Shown: positions 24,041 through 33,681, counted from the first letter of the stretch. The stretch is 39,699 bases of DNA from Alectoria sarmentosa (GCA_009733775.1 WOGZ01000299.1:1-39699), one strand, 5' to 3'. Notes: generated from the sequence alone by a model not told the origin. Made by a program: numbers and translations.

Positions 24041-24656
24041 AGACTTGTAAATAATTTATATTATTATTATTTAAAAAAATTAAAATATTATATGTTAAAA
24101 AAAAGATTATTAAAAAAGAATAGCTTTAAAAACTTGCGTTAAATTTATATTAAATTTGTTATCTTTATATTCTTTAAACACGTTTATAACGTAATTTAAT
24201 TATATTTGATTAACGTATTTTATTAACACTCGATTCGACAAAATATCGAATTTTGTATTTTTAAACGATTTAAATTCATTCGAATTCTTCGAAAAATGCG
24301 TTAAAATTTAAATAAATTCTTATTTTGAAAACAATCACTATGCGATCTCATTATTTAACACTCTTTTTTCGAAATTATTTCTTATTTATTTATTTTTGTT
24401 CGCACTTTTATTAACTACGTTCAAAATTACTTTTAATAAAATTTGATTCATTATTGCGATTATTAAAGATTTAAATATTAAAAGCATTTTGGTTAAAAAA
24501 AGTTTTCGATTTTGATAAACACACGTATATATAAAGAATAAATGTGACGTGAATATAATAAATGTGATAAATGTGTATTATAAATCTCGCTATCGTTATC
24601 TCATTAACATTAATCAAAAAGTTATAAAAATATAACATGTTTTAAAAGAAGAATAA

Positions 24657-24830
24657 TGTTATAAATTTATCTTTTTTTCTTTTACGACGCACGACTCGAT
24701 TATTAATTTAGCGCGTTAAAATCTTGCGACTTATATATGCATATATTTCTATTAAATAAAAATATTATAATTGATATTTTATTTATATTATAACATTTAT
24801 ATTATTTAATTATACGTTTAATTTTTAATA
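24657..24830 (+). repeat. Element C 3' LTR
   Basis: This is the 174-bp partner of 22,567-22,740. It starts TGTTATAAATT directly after a purine-rich stretch and ends TTTTTAATA. Confidence 0.85.
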
Positions 24831-25138
24831 AATATCAACATTTAAAATATTCAAAAAAATAAATCAAAAAACTTAATTTCATTAATATTATTAAAATTAA
24901 CGTATCGATTTATTATTATTTAATTCAAAATAAAAAAAACAAGCTCTTTTTTTTGATAATAAATAAAATTTATAAAATTTTTAATAAACTTTTCGAGATT
25001 ATATTATAATTATAACGAGACAATCGTATATTAATTAATAAATAATGTTTATGCGATTTTGAAATCAAATATAAAAACTATTATAAATTATATATATCGA
25101 AAAACGCTTAAATTAATAATGTTGAAATTCTTATTTCT

Positions 25139-26090
25139 TAAAAGATGTTTAACAAATTTTTTATAAATTATCATAATTACGTAAATGTTATTGATAAATT
25201 ATAAGCGAATATATTATTTTCACATCGTTTTTATAATCATAAATTGAAATTCGTTAAAAAAATAAACAGAAATGCATTATTTAAAAGTCGAATTTATTTA
25301 TTATTAAATCACAAATTCGAATAAATTAAGAAATATTTAAACGAACATTTAAGAAATTTTTTTATCGTATTTAATTATATAAATAAATTTGATTAAAATA
25401 TAAACCGTCGTCGATTAAATATAATTTAGAAATCTAAAATAAATATAAATCTTTATCGACTTTTGTAATTTTTATAAAAGATTTATAAAAGATTTATAAA
25501 AGATTTATAAAAGATTTATAAAAGATTTATAAAAGATTTATAAAAGATTTATAAAAGATTTATAAAAGATTTCTCGAAAATAATCAAATCGATAATTCGT
25601 TTTACAAAAAAAAATGTTATTTACGAATAATCACTCGTTTATTGAAAAGTCTTTATTTAATTAAAAATTAACGTTATACAAGCTTTTACTTTGCGACATT
25701 TCGATAAATTCAAAAAAACAATTTTGAAAACGAATTTTTTCGACTATGTTAACGAATGAATATTATCATAATATAATGATGAAAAAATATTACATTCAAT
25801 GACTTTTTATAACAAGAATTTAATTTCGATCGAATGCAATTATTAAATTTACGATAAAAAATTATTCGTTGTTATTCGATATTTAAAACATTAACGACCT
25901 AAATTAAAATATATCAACATTTCGATCAAGAAATTTATAAATTATAAAGAGTTTATATACTTTATTAAGAGATATAACTTAAATCGTTATTAAATTAAAT
26001 ATTTTAATATATTATTCGAATATAATATTAAAATCATTTATTATTCGAAATTATAAAATTTTAAAATTAATGCTCTTATTTAAATAATTA
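25139..26090 (+). pseudogene. Element D RT N-terminus, connection and RNase H relic (RT palm missing)
   Basis: After C, the frame resumes with the region before the RT palm: INYHNYVNVIDKL, HRFYNHKL, and NALFKSRIYLL followed by KKYLNEHLRNFFIV (to about 25,375). Within about 40 bp the sequence then matches the RT connection region (FIDFCNFYKRFIKDF, near 25,452), followed by KNV.YE and LRHFDKFK (25,693). RNase H follows to about 26,090, with FDYVNE, SIECNY and YDKKLFVVIRYLKH. The CVDYR and YVDD blocks that should lie between are absent, so about 500 bp of RT palm seems deleted. A minisatellite interrupts the connection motif. Confidence 0.75.
25471..25569 (+). repeat. Perfect 11-bp minisatellite, nine copies
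   Basis: TTTATAAAAGA is repeated nine times without a mismatch over 99 bp, inside the RT connection motif of element D. The normal motif (NFYKRFIKDFS) would need two adjacent units, so seven extra units (77 bp) shift the frame. The perfect units contrast with the mutated surroundings. Confidence 0.95.
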
Positions 26091-26309
26091 AATGCAAATT
26101 TATCGATTTTATAAATAAACGATTTTTATATCAAATCGTTTAAATCTCGATGATATCGAGTTCGAAATTAATGTTATTAATAATTTTCTTTACTATAAAA
26201 TATTCGAAACAAATAAAATCGATAACGAATATAACGAAATACGCGAAATAATTATTAATAATAATAAAAAATTGAGAGATATTATATTTCATAAATGCAT
26301 TATTATAAA

Positions 26310-26565
26310 TAATATTTTCTATTATAAAGATCGTTTATAAATATTTAAATTTATATATATAATTATTATTTAAGAAATACACGATTAATTTGTATATAAT
26401 TATTAAAAAATCGTTTATATATATAAATTATTCAAATGAGAATATTATTGAAAAAATATAAAAATAACAATCGTTATATATATTAATAATTGTTACATTT
26501 ATAAAAAAATCAAAACTTTTAAATATTATAAATATGATTTATTATAATTATTTTCAATTTTATAA
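26310..26565 (+). pseudogene. Element D integrase zinc-binding region relic
   Basis: IFYYKDRL (near 26,320) is the strand before the H2C2 domain. It is followed by REIHD-type His (near 26,380) and INNCYIYKKIKTFK (near 26,490), the CxxC part with the second Cys changed to Tyr. The frame then runs directly into the 5' LTR of element A at 26,574. Confidence 0.8.
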
Positions 26566-26573
26566 AAACGTTA

Positions 26574-26754
26574 TATTATAATTTTATTTTTTTTATTTTC
26601 TTATTTATTATGCGAAGCTCGATCGAATTTAGCGCGACTTAACATTATTTATATATTTATGCGAGTTTTCTATTTTATATAAATTCTCATAAATAAAATT
26701 TTATTTATATCGAATACATATACATTATTTTAATTTTACGTTCGTTTTTTAACA
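26574..26754 (+). repeat. Element A 5' LTR
   Basis: This 181-bp LTR starts TATTATAATTTT and ends TTTTTTAACA. Internal landmarks are TTATTATGCGA and ATTTTACGTTCGTT, shared with the 3' LTR and both B LTRs. Confidence 0.9.
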
Positions 26755-27319
26755 TAATTTTATTTATTTTTCTTGATCGCGACGACGTTTAATCATTAAA
26801 AAGTCTTTTAAACGTTTTAAATAAGAAAGCAAGTAAGACATTAAGCGAAAAAAACAAATAAGACATTAAGCAAAACATTAAACAAGATATCAAATAAGAG
26901 ATATTATAATTAAATTTACAAACGATCATATCAAGTAGGAGAATTATTATATCGATTTCGATGCGAAGAAAAAATAAAATGCGAAGCTTTATGCGAAGCA
27001 GAAACATATTAAATAACACATTTATTCTCGAACAGATCATATAATTATTGCTTAGAAAAATCGAGAGATGAAATTTATTATTCATTAACTTCAGACTTTA
27101 TTGCGATAAAAGGTTAACATATTTAATCGACTCAGATAGCTATAAAATCAATATCGTTTTACGATTAAAAAATTATTCGATTAAATAGCTCGATTGCAAT
27201 TAAAAAAGAAAGAAAAAAAAGAGAAAATGTATAATTTCGATAATAAAAACAAGAAGTCAATAAGAAAGAAAATAAAATCTTTATTTCGATATATTAAAAA
27301 AGATTTAAGAGACCTATCA

Positions 27320-27575
27320 AAATAGAGATTTGCGTTTATTTCTTTAACGTTTAACACGAATTTAAGTTAAAAAGATCTGACAGAACGGGAATTTGCGTTT
27401 ATTTTTTCAATATTTAATATTAATAGCGCAGGGTAGAGATTTGCGCCTATCTCTTCAACATTTAACATGAAATCAGATATGAAAGATCTGGCGAAATAAA
27501 GATTTGCGCTTATCTCTTCACCATTTCACTCGAAAACAAATTTGATAAATTCGAGATTTACGTTTATTTCTCAAA
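27320..27575 (+). repeat. Leader repeat array in element A
   Basis: The word GATTTGCG (or AATTTGCG, GATTTACG), followed by T/C-rich TTTATCTCTTCA and then ATTTAACA and AGATCTG, recurs about five times at 50-75-bp spacing. The starts are near 27,327, 27,390, 27,437, 27,500 and 27,560. Copies are diverged. The same array is present in element B just upstream of Gag. Confidence 0.75.
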
Positions 27576-27599
27576 AAACGAACAAACATTATTTTAACG

Positions 27600-27964
27600 T
27601 ATTAGAGTTTTATAAAAATGCCTTTAAATGAAAGATTTAACAATTACATTTATAAGTTAAATTTAGAGCTAACGCAATGCTATTTTTTATTAAACAAAAT
27701 TATATCGATTATATACGAGATCACTGCAAATTAATTGCATTTAATATTATTAAAACACGATATTTAAATAAAAATAACACGAATTTCTACGTTATCGTTC
27801 AAAAAATGTTTGAAGATTTTAACAATATATACGCCGAATTTAATTCATATAAGATCGCAGATACGACACTTTATGATCTCAATTTCAACATAAAAAAGAA
27901 AATCTTTAACGAATTTTTAATTAAATATACGATCATCATTGCATTTTTACAATTATTCGAATAA
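27600..27964 (+). pseudogene. Element A Gag-like frame
   Basis: A 95-codon stretch at 27,677-27,964 is free of stops and is the best-preserved coding relic in the AT-rich region. It contains YIDYIRDHCKLIAFNIIKTR, then VQKMFEDFNNIYAEFNSYK and IFNEFLIKYT, a helical pattern typical of Ty3/Gypsy capsid domains. Elements B and C carry the same motifs. The frame probably extended further upstream, since a RIP-type TAA lies just before it, so ATG 27,677 need not be the true start. It ends at TAA before a non-coding 3' part. Confidence 0.7.
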
Positions 27965-28870
27965 TAAAAAATTTCACATTTAACACGTATTATTATACGT
28001 CGTTTTCGATAATATATTATAAATTAAAAGTTTAAAGTCTTCAAAGATTATATTAAACAATTTCGTTAATGCGATATTAATTTGCGCTTTATAGATCGAT
28101 AACATTAATACGAATACGATAAGAGTCACGTAAATTATTATTACGATAATGATTATAATACGAATTTATCACGTTTAAATAAAACAAGCAAGATATTAAA
28201 TAAAAATAAATCAAAAGAATATTATAAAACAAACATACATTTAAAAGAATTTTTTAAACATTCACGTCAGTAAAATAAATGTTTTCGCTATTAAAAAATC
28301 GATTATATAATTATAAATAAAAATGTTTTATATAAAGACAAAAAGATGAGAGAGAAGGCTATTGAAAAGAATTAATTAAAGATTTACGTTAAATCTATAT
28401 TTGATTTACTATTTTTACTATTTTTAAATAAATTTATAGCGCAATCTAATTACGTTTAATTAACGCATTTCAATTAATATTCGATTCGGCGAAACATCGA
28501 ACTTTGCGTTTTTAAACGATTCAAACTCGTTCGAATTTTTATAAACTTAAATTTTTACTTTAAAAGAAATATCAATTGATGTCATCATTTAACATTTTTA
28601 TTTCAAAATTATTTTCTATCTGCCTCCCCTTGTTAACACATTTATTAATTACGTTCGAAGTCAATTTTCATAAAATTCAATTCTAAATTACGATCGTTGA
28701 AATCTTTAAAAATTTGATATCTCATATATTAAAAAGTTTTTTATAATTTTTTCGATTTTTTTATAACTAATAAGAAAAAACTTAAAAAAACGCACTTAAT
28801 GCTTAATTTACGTCTTCGTTTTCTCAATTACATTAACTATGCGAATATAACGATTTAAAAGAAAAAATAA

Positions 28871-29051
28871 TATTATAATTTCACTTTTTTTATCTTTTTA
28901 TTTATTATGCGAGACTCGATCGAATTTAACGCGATTTGATATTATTTATATACTTATGCGAGTTTTTTATTTTATATAAATTTTTATAAATAGAATTTTA
29001 TTTATATTAAACACATATACATTATTTTAATTTTACGTTCGTTCTTTAACA
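28871..29051 (+). repeat. Element A 3' LTR
   Basis: This is the 181-bp partner of 26,574-26,754. It starts TATTATAATTTCAC right after the purine tract, ends TTTAACA, and is followed by the CGTTA duplication. Confidence 0.9.
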
Positions 29052-29056
29052 CGTTA

Positions 29057-29560
29057 ATAAAACATTTTTATAAATTTTATCGTCGATTTATTATTATTAA
29101 AAGATTATAACGTTATATAAATTATAATAAATCGTTTAATTAAAAAACGTTATTACGTATTATATACGACGAAAAATAATAACACATTTATTAAAAACAT
29201 TATTAAAATGTTTATTAAAAAAGTTTTTCGTATATATAAATTATTTATATTAATATTGTTCGATTGAAATTCACAATTTATTATTATAATATAAAAATCT
29301 TTTTATAAAAAATTCGATATTCAAATTAAGTTATTTACGATCTTTTATTTTAAAATAAATAAATAAACGAAATGAAGTAATTAAAATTTAAAACGTTATT
29401 TGCGTATTTATTACAATTATATATAAAACGATTAAATTAAATAAATACTTACAATCGAATTTGCGAATAATAATAATGTTTCAATTTTTATAAATGTGTT
29501 ACTTTTTTATAAAAAAAAGATTTTCATTCTCGTATAAACTTTAATTTTAATATTATTAAT
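29057..29560 (+). pseudogene. Element D integrase catalytic core relic
   Basis: Immediately after element A the integrase frame resumes. The first catalytic block reads NFIVDLLLLKDYNVI, where the usual catalytic Asp before FIV is now Asn. The block LFD.NSQFIIII (near 29,262) is the DRGSQF motif after mutation. Then ERYLRTY-like and downstream helices follow to about 29,560. The split between zinc region and core by A is exact. Confidence 0.8.
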
Positions 29561-29689
29561 TATGTTATTATTCGAAAACGTTTTAATGTTATAAAAGTAA
29601 AAAATATTATTAATCATATATAAAATGTTTTCATTTATATACGCGATAATTTGAATAAAATATAATTTGCGATAATCGAATAAGTTAAT

Positions 29690-29970
29690 CGTTATAAAAA
29701 AATGTAACGTTTAAGAAAAATGATTTCGTTTTTTTTAACAAAAAAAACATCGTTATAAATAAATTATTTAAAAAATTGAATAATAAAATGTTCGATTTAT
29801 TCAAAATTATATTCATTATCAATTCTTTTTATAAATTAAAATTATTTAAGATTATAAAAATTTATAACGTCTTTTATTTTAATCTCTTAAATTTCGTTAT
29901 TATTAATTTATTATTTAATCAAAAAAATTCCCTTTTTAAAGTTATTATCGTTAAAAATAAAAAAAAATGA
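29690..29970 (+). pseudogene. Element D integrase C-terminal domain relic
   Basis: FKKNDFVFF (near 29,710) and the 64-codon open stretch 29,776-29,970 correspond to the C-terminal SH3-like domain of chromovirus integrases. They contain KMFDLFKIIFIINSFYKLKL followed by IKIYNVFYFNLL, the pattern of the KIHPVFHxSLL block with Pro and His codons altered. The relic ends KVIIVKNKKK and then continues, in phase, into the chromodomain relic. Confidence 0.8.
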
Positions 29971-30140
29971 ATAATTAAAAATATATTAAATTCAAAGAGA
30001 TTATAAAATCGTTTTAAATATAAAATTAAATGAAAAAACGTCGATAAAGATTTCAATTGATATAACATTAATGAAAATAAATTCGATAATGCAAAAAACA
30101 TAATAAAAGACTTTCACAAAAAATATTTAAATAAATTACG
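29971..30140 (+). pseudogene. Element D chromodomain relic
   Basis: In the same frame as the integrase C-terminus, after a TGA where Trp is expected, sequence reads IIKNILNSKRL and then NRFKYKIK, stop, KNVDKDFN, stop, YNINENKFDNAKNIIKDFHKKY. This is the layout of a chromodomain, including its final helix. Three of the stops fall at the positions of conserved Trp codons (TGG to TGA/TAA), as RIP would produce. A chromodomain would have targeted integration to heterochromatin. Confidence 0.8.
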
Positions 30141-30231
30141 ATAAAAAGATTATACATTATTCGATTAAATTAATGATTAATTTATAAAAAAGTTTCATTA
30201 TTCACTCTTTTTCTTTTTTCTTTCTTTTTTA

Positions 30232-30263
30232 TAATCGTCGTTATTATAATAAACGACGACGAT
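30232..30263. repeat. Near-perfect palindrome in D 3' region
   Basis: TCGTCGTT and AACGACGA flank a TATAAT-like AT core, making a palindrome of about 25 bp with a one-base offset. It lies between the chromodomain and the insertion site of element B. The function is unknown. Confidence 0.6.
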
Positions 30264-30326
30264 TGTATATAACTTTCGATTATTATATATGCGTTTTTAT
30301 ATCATTTTTTTAACGACAAAATCGAT

Positions 30327-30508
30327 TATTATGATTTCACTTTTTCTATTTTTTTATTTATTATGCGGGGCCCGATAAAATTTAACGCGACTTAACATTT
30401 ACCTTTATATTCATGCGAGTTTCTTATTTTATATAAATTCTCATAAATAAAATTTTATTTATATCGAACTTATATACATTATTTTAATTTTACGTTCGTT
30501 TTTTAACA
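30327..30508 (+). repeat. Element B 5' LTR
   Basis: This 182-bp LTR starts TATTATGATTTCAC and ends TTTTTTAACA. It carries a GCGGGGCCCG stretch at about 30,365 where the other LTRs have GCGAGACTCG. Confidence 0.9.
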
Positions 30509-31139
30509 CAATTTTATCTATTTTTCTTGATTACGTCGACGTTTAATCGTCAAAAAGCCTTTTAAACGTTTTAAATAAAAAAACAAACAAGACATCAAGC
30601 AGAGAAAATTATTAAGCAAGACATTAAACAAAATATCAAATAAGATATCAAGCAAGACATTAAGCAAAAGACATTATAATCAAATTTATAAACGATCATA
30701 TCAAGCAAAAGAATTATTATATCGATTTCGATGCGAAATTCGAGAATACGAAACAAAATGCGAAACTTTATGCGAAGCAAAAACACATTAAATAACACAT
30801 TTATTTTCAAAAAGATTATATGACTATTATCTAGAAAAAACGAAATATGAAATCGACAATTCAACAATTACACAATTAGATTTACAATTAGATTTAGCAA
30901 TTTCAAACTTAATTGTAGTAAAAAATTAACACATTTTATCGTCTTTAATAGCTACGAGATCAATATCGTTTTATAACGAAAGAATTAATCGATCAAATAA
31001 CTCGATTGCAATTCAAAAAAGAAGAAAAAGAAATATATAATTTCGATAATGAAAATAAAAAGTTTATAGAGAAGAAAATAAAGTCTTTGTTATAACACAT
31101 CAAAAGAGACGTTAAAAAAAATCTGATAGATTTAACAAA

Positions 31140-31410
31140 ACAGAGATTTGCGTCTAACTTTTCACCGTTTTATATGAAATCAGATTTAAAAGATCTAGTA
31201 AAATAGAAATTTGCGTCTATTTTTTCAACGCTCAACATCAACTTAACAAATTAAAAATTTGCGTCTATCTCTTCATTATTTCATATGAAATCAGATTTAA
31301 AAGATTTAATAAATTTGAAATATCAGGGATTTGCGTCTATCTCTTCAACATTTGACATAAAATTAAATTTAAAAGATTTAATCGATTAAAGACTCACGTT
31401 TGTTTTTCAA
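31140..31410 (+). repeat. Leader repeat array in element B
   Basis: ATTTGCGTCTA followed by TCTTCA, TTTCATATGAAATCAGA and TTTAAAAGAT recurs at about 31,145, 31,210, 31,257 and 31,329, with a weaker last copy near 31,390. The unit is 50-70 bp. The array corresponds to the one in element A. Confidence 0.75.
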
Positions 31411-31509
31411 AAAACCAACAAATATTATCTCGACGTATTTGAATTTCATAAAAATTTCTTCAAATGAAAGATTTAACAAATGCATTTAAAAGTCAAATTT
31501 AAAGCAAAT

Positions 31510-31801
31510 GCAATACTTTTTTCTATCGAACAAATTTATATCGATTATATACGAGATCATTGCAAATTGATTACTTTTAACATTATCAAAATACGATGTT
31601 TAAAAAACATCATAAACTTTTACGTTATCGTTTAGAAAATGCTCGAAGACTTTAACAATATGTATAACGAATTTGATTCGTATAAAACATTCGATGCGAG
31701 ACTTCATGATTCGAATTTCAATATAAAAAATGAATAAACATTTGATAAATTTCTAATTAAGTTTATAGCAATTATTGCATTATTATAATTGTTTAAACAA
31801 T
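31510..31801 (+). pseudogene. Element B Gag-like relic
   Basis: This is the counterpart of 27,677-27,964 in A. It contains IYIDYIRDHCKLITFNIIK and, after a TAG that replaces a Gln codon (near 31,633), MLEDFNNMYNEFDSYK. The ATG used in A is ATA here, and further stops follow. It ends at TAA 31,799-31,801. Confidence 0.7.
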
Positions 31802-32705
31802 AAAAGATTTTTTATTTAACATATATTATCATATATTATTTTCGATAATACATTATAAATTAAAAGTTTAAAATTTTTAAAAATTATGTTAAATAACTTC
31901 GTTAATGCGATATTAATTTACGTTTTATAAATCGATAATATCAATACGAACACGATTAACAATACGACTTTTATTAAAAATATAATAAATATAATACGAA
32001 TTTATTAAATTTAAATAAAATAAATACGATAAATAAAAATAAATCAAAAAGAGGATATCATAAAACGAATATACATTTAAAAAAAATTCTCGAACAATTA
32101 CGTTAATAAAATAAATGTTTTCGTTATTAAAAAATAAATTATATAATTATAAATGAGAATACGTTTTATAAAAACAAAAAAATCAAAAAGAAAATTATTG
32201 AAAAGAATTAACATCGAAATTTGTTTCAAGTCTTCATTATAGTTATTATTTTTATTATTTTCAGACAAATTCACAACGCAATTAACGCATTTTAATTAGC
32301 ACTTGATTCGATAAAACATTAAATTTTACGTTTTTGAACGATTTAAATTCATTCAAATTCTGAAAGCATGCGCATAAACTTAGATTTTCACTTTGAAAAA
32401 AACATTAAATAATATCATCACTCAACATTTTTACTTTAAAATTATTTTCTATCTAATTCTCTTTATTTATATATTTATTAATTACGTTTAAAGTCAATTT
32501 TTATAAAATTCGACCCTAAGTTACGATCGATAAAGATTTCGAAAATTTGATATCTCATATATCAAAAAAATAATTTTTCGATTCTTTTATTATATTTCAT
32601 TTTATAAAAAAAAAATACGAAAATATAAAATTATTATTTAATTTACGTTTTCATTTTCTTAATTATATTAATTATACGAATATAACGATTTGAAAAAAAG
32701 AATAA

Positions 32706-32887
32706 TGTTATAATTTCATTTTTTTTATTTTTTTATTTATTATGCGAGACTCGATAAAACTTAACGCGACTTAATACTTATTTTTATATTTATGCGAATT
32801 TCTTATTTTACATAAATTCTCATAAATAGAATTTTATTTATATCGAATTTATATATATTATTTTGATTTTACGTTCGTTTTCTAACA
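32706..32887 (+). repeat. Element B 3' LTR
   Basis: This is the 182-bp partner of 30,327-30,508. It starts TGTTATAATTTCAT after the purine tract, ends TTTTCTAACA, and is followed by the TCGAT duplication. Confidence 0.9.
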
Positions 32888-32892
32888 TCGAT

Positions 32893-33473
32893 TAATGTCG
32901 ACGACGACAATATATTAATTTAAAACTCAAACGAACACGCGACTTCTTTTATTCACATTATAAACATTTTTCGAAACTCTTTAATAACGTTTTAAGACCT
33001 CGTTGTTATTATTGTTAATTTTATTCGATATCACATATATAATAATTTATAAAAAAAGACTATTTAAAACATTATTAAAATATATACGAATTTCAAATAA
33101 GGTTTAACGTTTACGATTCAATTCGATTCGAAAAATTTCGTTTAATTATATCGCTTAATTTTTGCCATTTTTTCTTCGTTTAAAATATAAAATATTAAAT
33201 AATATTGAATATTTAAATGTTTCGACGATAATTATAACGTTAATTTTTTATTAAATTACGTTATTTTTAAACGTTTAAAACGATAAAATATTATAACATT
33301 AACGATATTATTAACGAACTTCTTACGATATATTATTATCGTTATTATCGTTAATTTTCTCTAATTAAAAATGATTATTAATTAAATGTTTCGAAAATAT
33401 AAAATAAATTATAAACACATTTCTTCGATTTTCACAAAGTTAAAATATCGTTTTTTAAAAAAAAAAAAGATAA
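32893..33473 (+). other. Element D 3' non-coding part
   Basis: This is D sequence between element B and the 3' LTR. No domain is visible. It ends in a long A/G run (33,457-33,473) abutting the LTR, the probable polypurine tract. Confidence 0.65.
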
Positions 33474-33676
33474 TGTTATAAACGTATCTTACATTTTTAA
33501 TAAAGTTGATTTTTCTTTAATATCACATTTTTTAACATTATTCGATTGAGCTTAGCGTGTCTTAATAAAGATATTTGTTTTTATATAAATATCTTTTTTT
33601 TATATACACATTTTCTTCGTACTTAGTTATTTTATTTAATACATTTATATAATATAACTTTATATTAATTTTAACA
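33474..33676 (+). repeat. Element D 3' LTR
   Basis: This is the 203-bp partner of 19,828-20,030. It starts TGTTATAAACG and ends TTTTAACA, followed by TAAAG. Confidence 0.92.
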
Positions 33677-33681
33677 TAAAG

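Larger units (their letters stand above)
22567..24830 (+). mobile_element. Element C: nested Gag-only LTR element
   Basis: LTRs of 174 bp (22,567-22,740 and 24,657-24,830) bound a 2,264-bp element inserted in D between the Gag and RT regions. The duplication is GATAT on the left (22,562-22,566) and AATAT on the right (24,831-24,835), a one-base mismatch. A purine tract ends at the right LTR (AAGAAGAATAA before 24,657). The interior has a T/A-rich leader with repeated GTTTATTTATTTATTTGC-like words (22,800-23,040), then a Gag relic, and no RT, RNase H or integrase. It is related to A and B in LTR pattern and Gag but clearly diverged from them. Confidence 0.88.
26574..29051 (+). mobile_element. 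Element A: nested Gag-only LTR element
   Basis: This 2,478-bp element has 181-bp LTRs (26,574-26,754 and 28,871-29,051) and an exact 5-bp duplication CGTTA (26,569-26,573 and 29,052-29,056). It lies inside D's integrase gene, between the zinc-binding region and the catalytic core. A purine tract AAAAGAAAAAATAA abuts the right LTR. The interior has a leader, an array of ATTTGCG-containing repeats (about 27,320-27,575) and a Gag-like frame (to 27,964). About 0.9 kb with no pol domain follows. It matches element B along its whole length. Confidence 0.92.
30327..32887 (+). mobile_element. Element B: nested Gag-only LTR element
   Basis: This 2,561-bp element has 182-bp LTRs (30,327-30,508 and 32,706-32,887) and an exact duplication TCGAT (30,322-30,326 and 32,888-32,892). 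It is inserted in D downstream of the chromodomain. It is the same family as A and matches throughout: LTRs, leader, repeat array, Gag relic and 3' non-coding part. A purine tract GAAAAAAAGAATAA precedes the right LTR. No pol domain is present. An incidental 90-codon minus-strand frame at 30,595-30,867, with a counterpart in A at 26,789-27,085, is antisense to the leader. Confidence 0.92.
19828..33676 (+). mobile_element. Element D: Ty3/Gypsy chromovirus split by three nested LTR elements
   Basis: LTRs of 203 bp at 19,828-20,030 and 33,474-33,676 match over their full length and are flanked by an exact 5-bp duplication TAAAG (19,823-19,827 and 33,677-33,681). A polypurine run (33,457-33,473) abuts the right LTR, so the element reads on the plus strand. 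Subtracting nested elements C, A and B with their duplications leaves about 6.5 kb, the normal size for a chromovirus. Domains follow in order: Gag, zinc knuckle, [C], RT thumb/connection, RNase H, integrase zinc region, [A], integrase core, C-terminal domain, chromodomain, [B], 3' LTR. All frames are broken. Confidence 0.93.

Noticed and set aside
27320..27575. CRISPR-like array
   Set aside because: The repeats are diverged, unevenly spaced and lie inside a eukaryotic retrotransposon; no cas gene or constant repeat-spacer pattern.
26789..30867. Hydrophobic minus-strand ORFs at 26,789-27,085 and 30,595-30,867
   Set aside because: They occur at the same place in elements A and B and are antisense to the leader; similarity reflects element homology and AT-rich codons, not a membrane protein.
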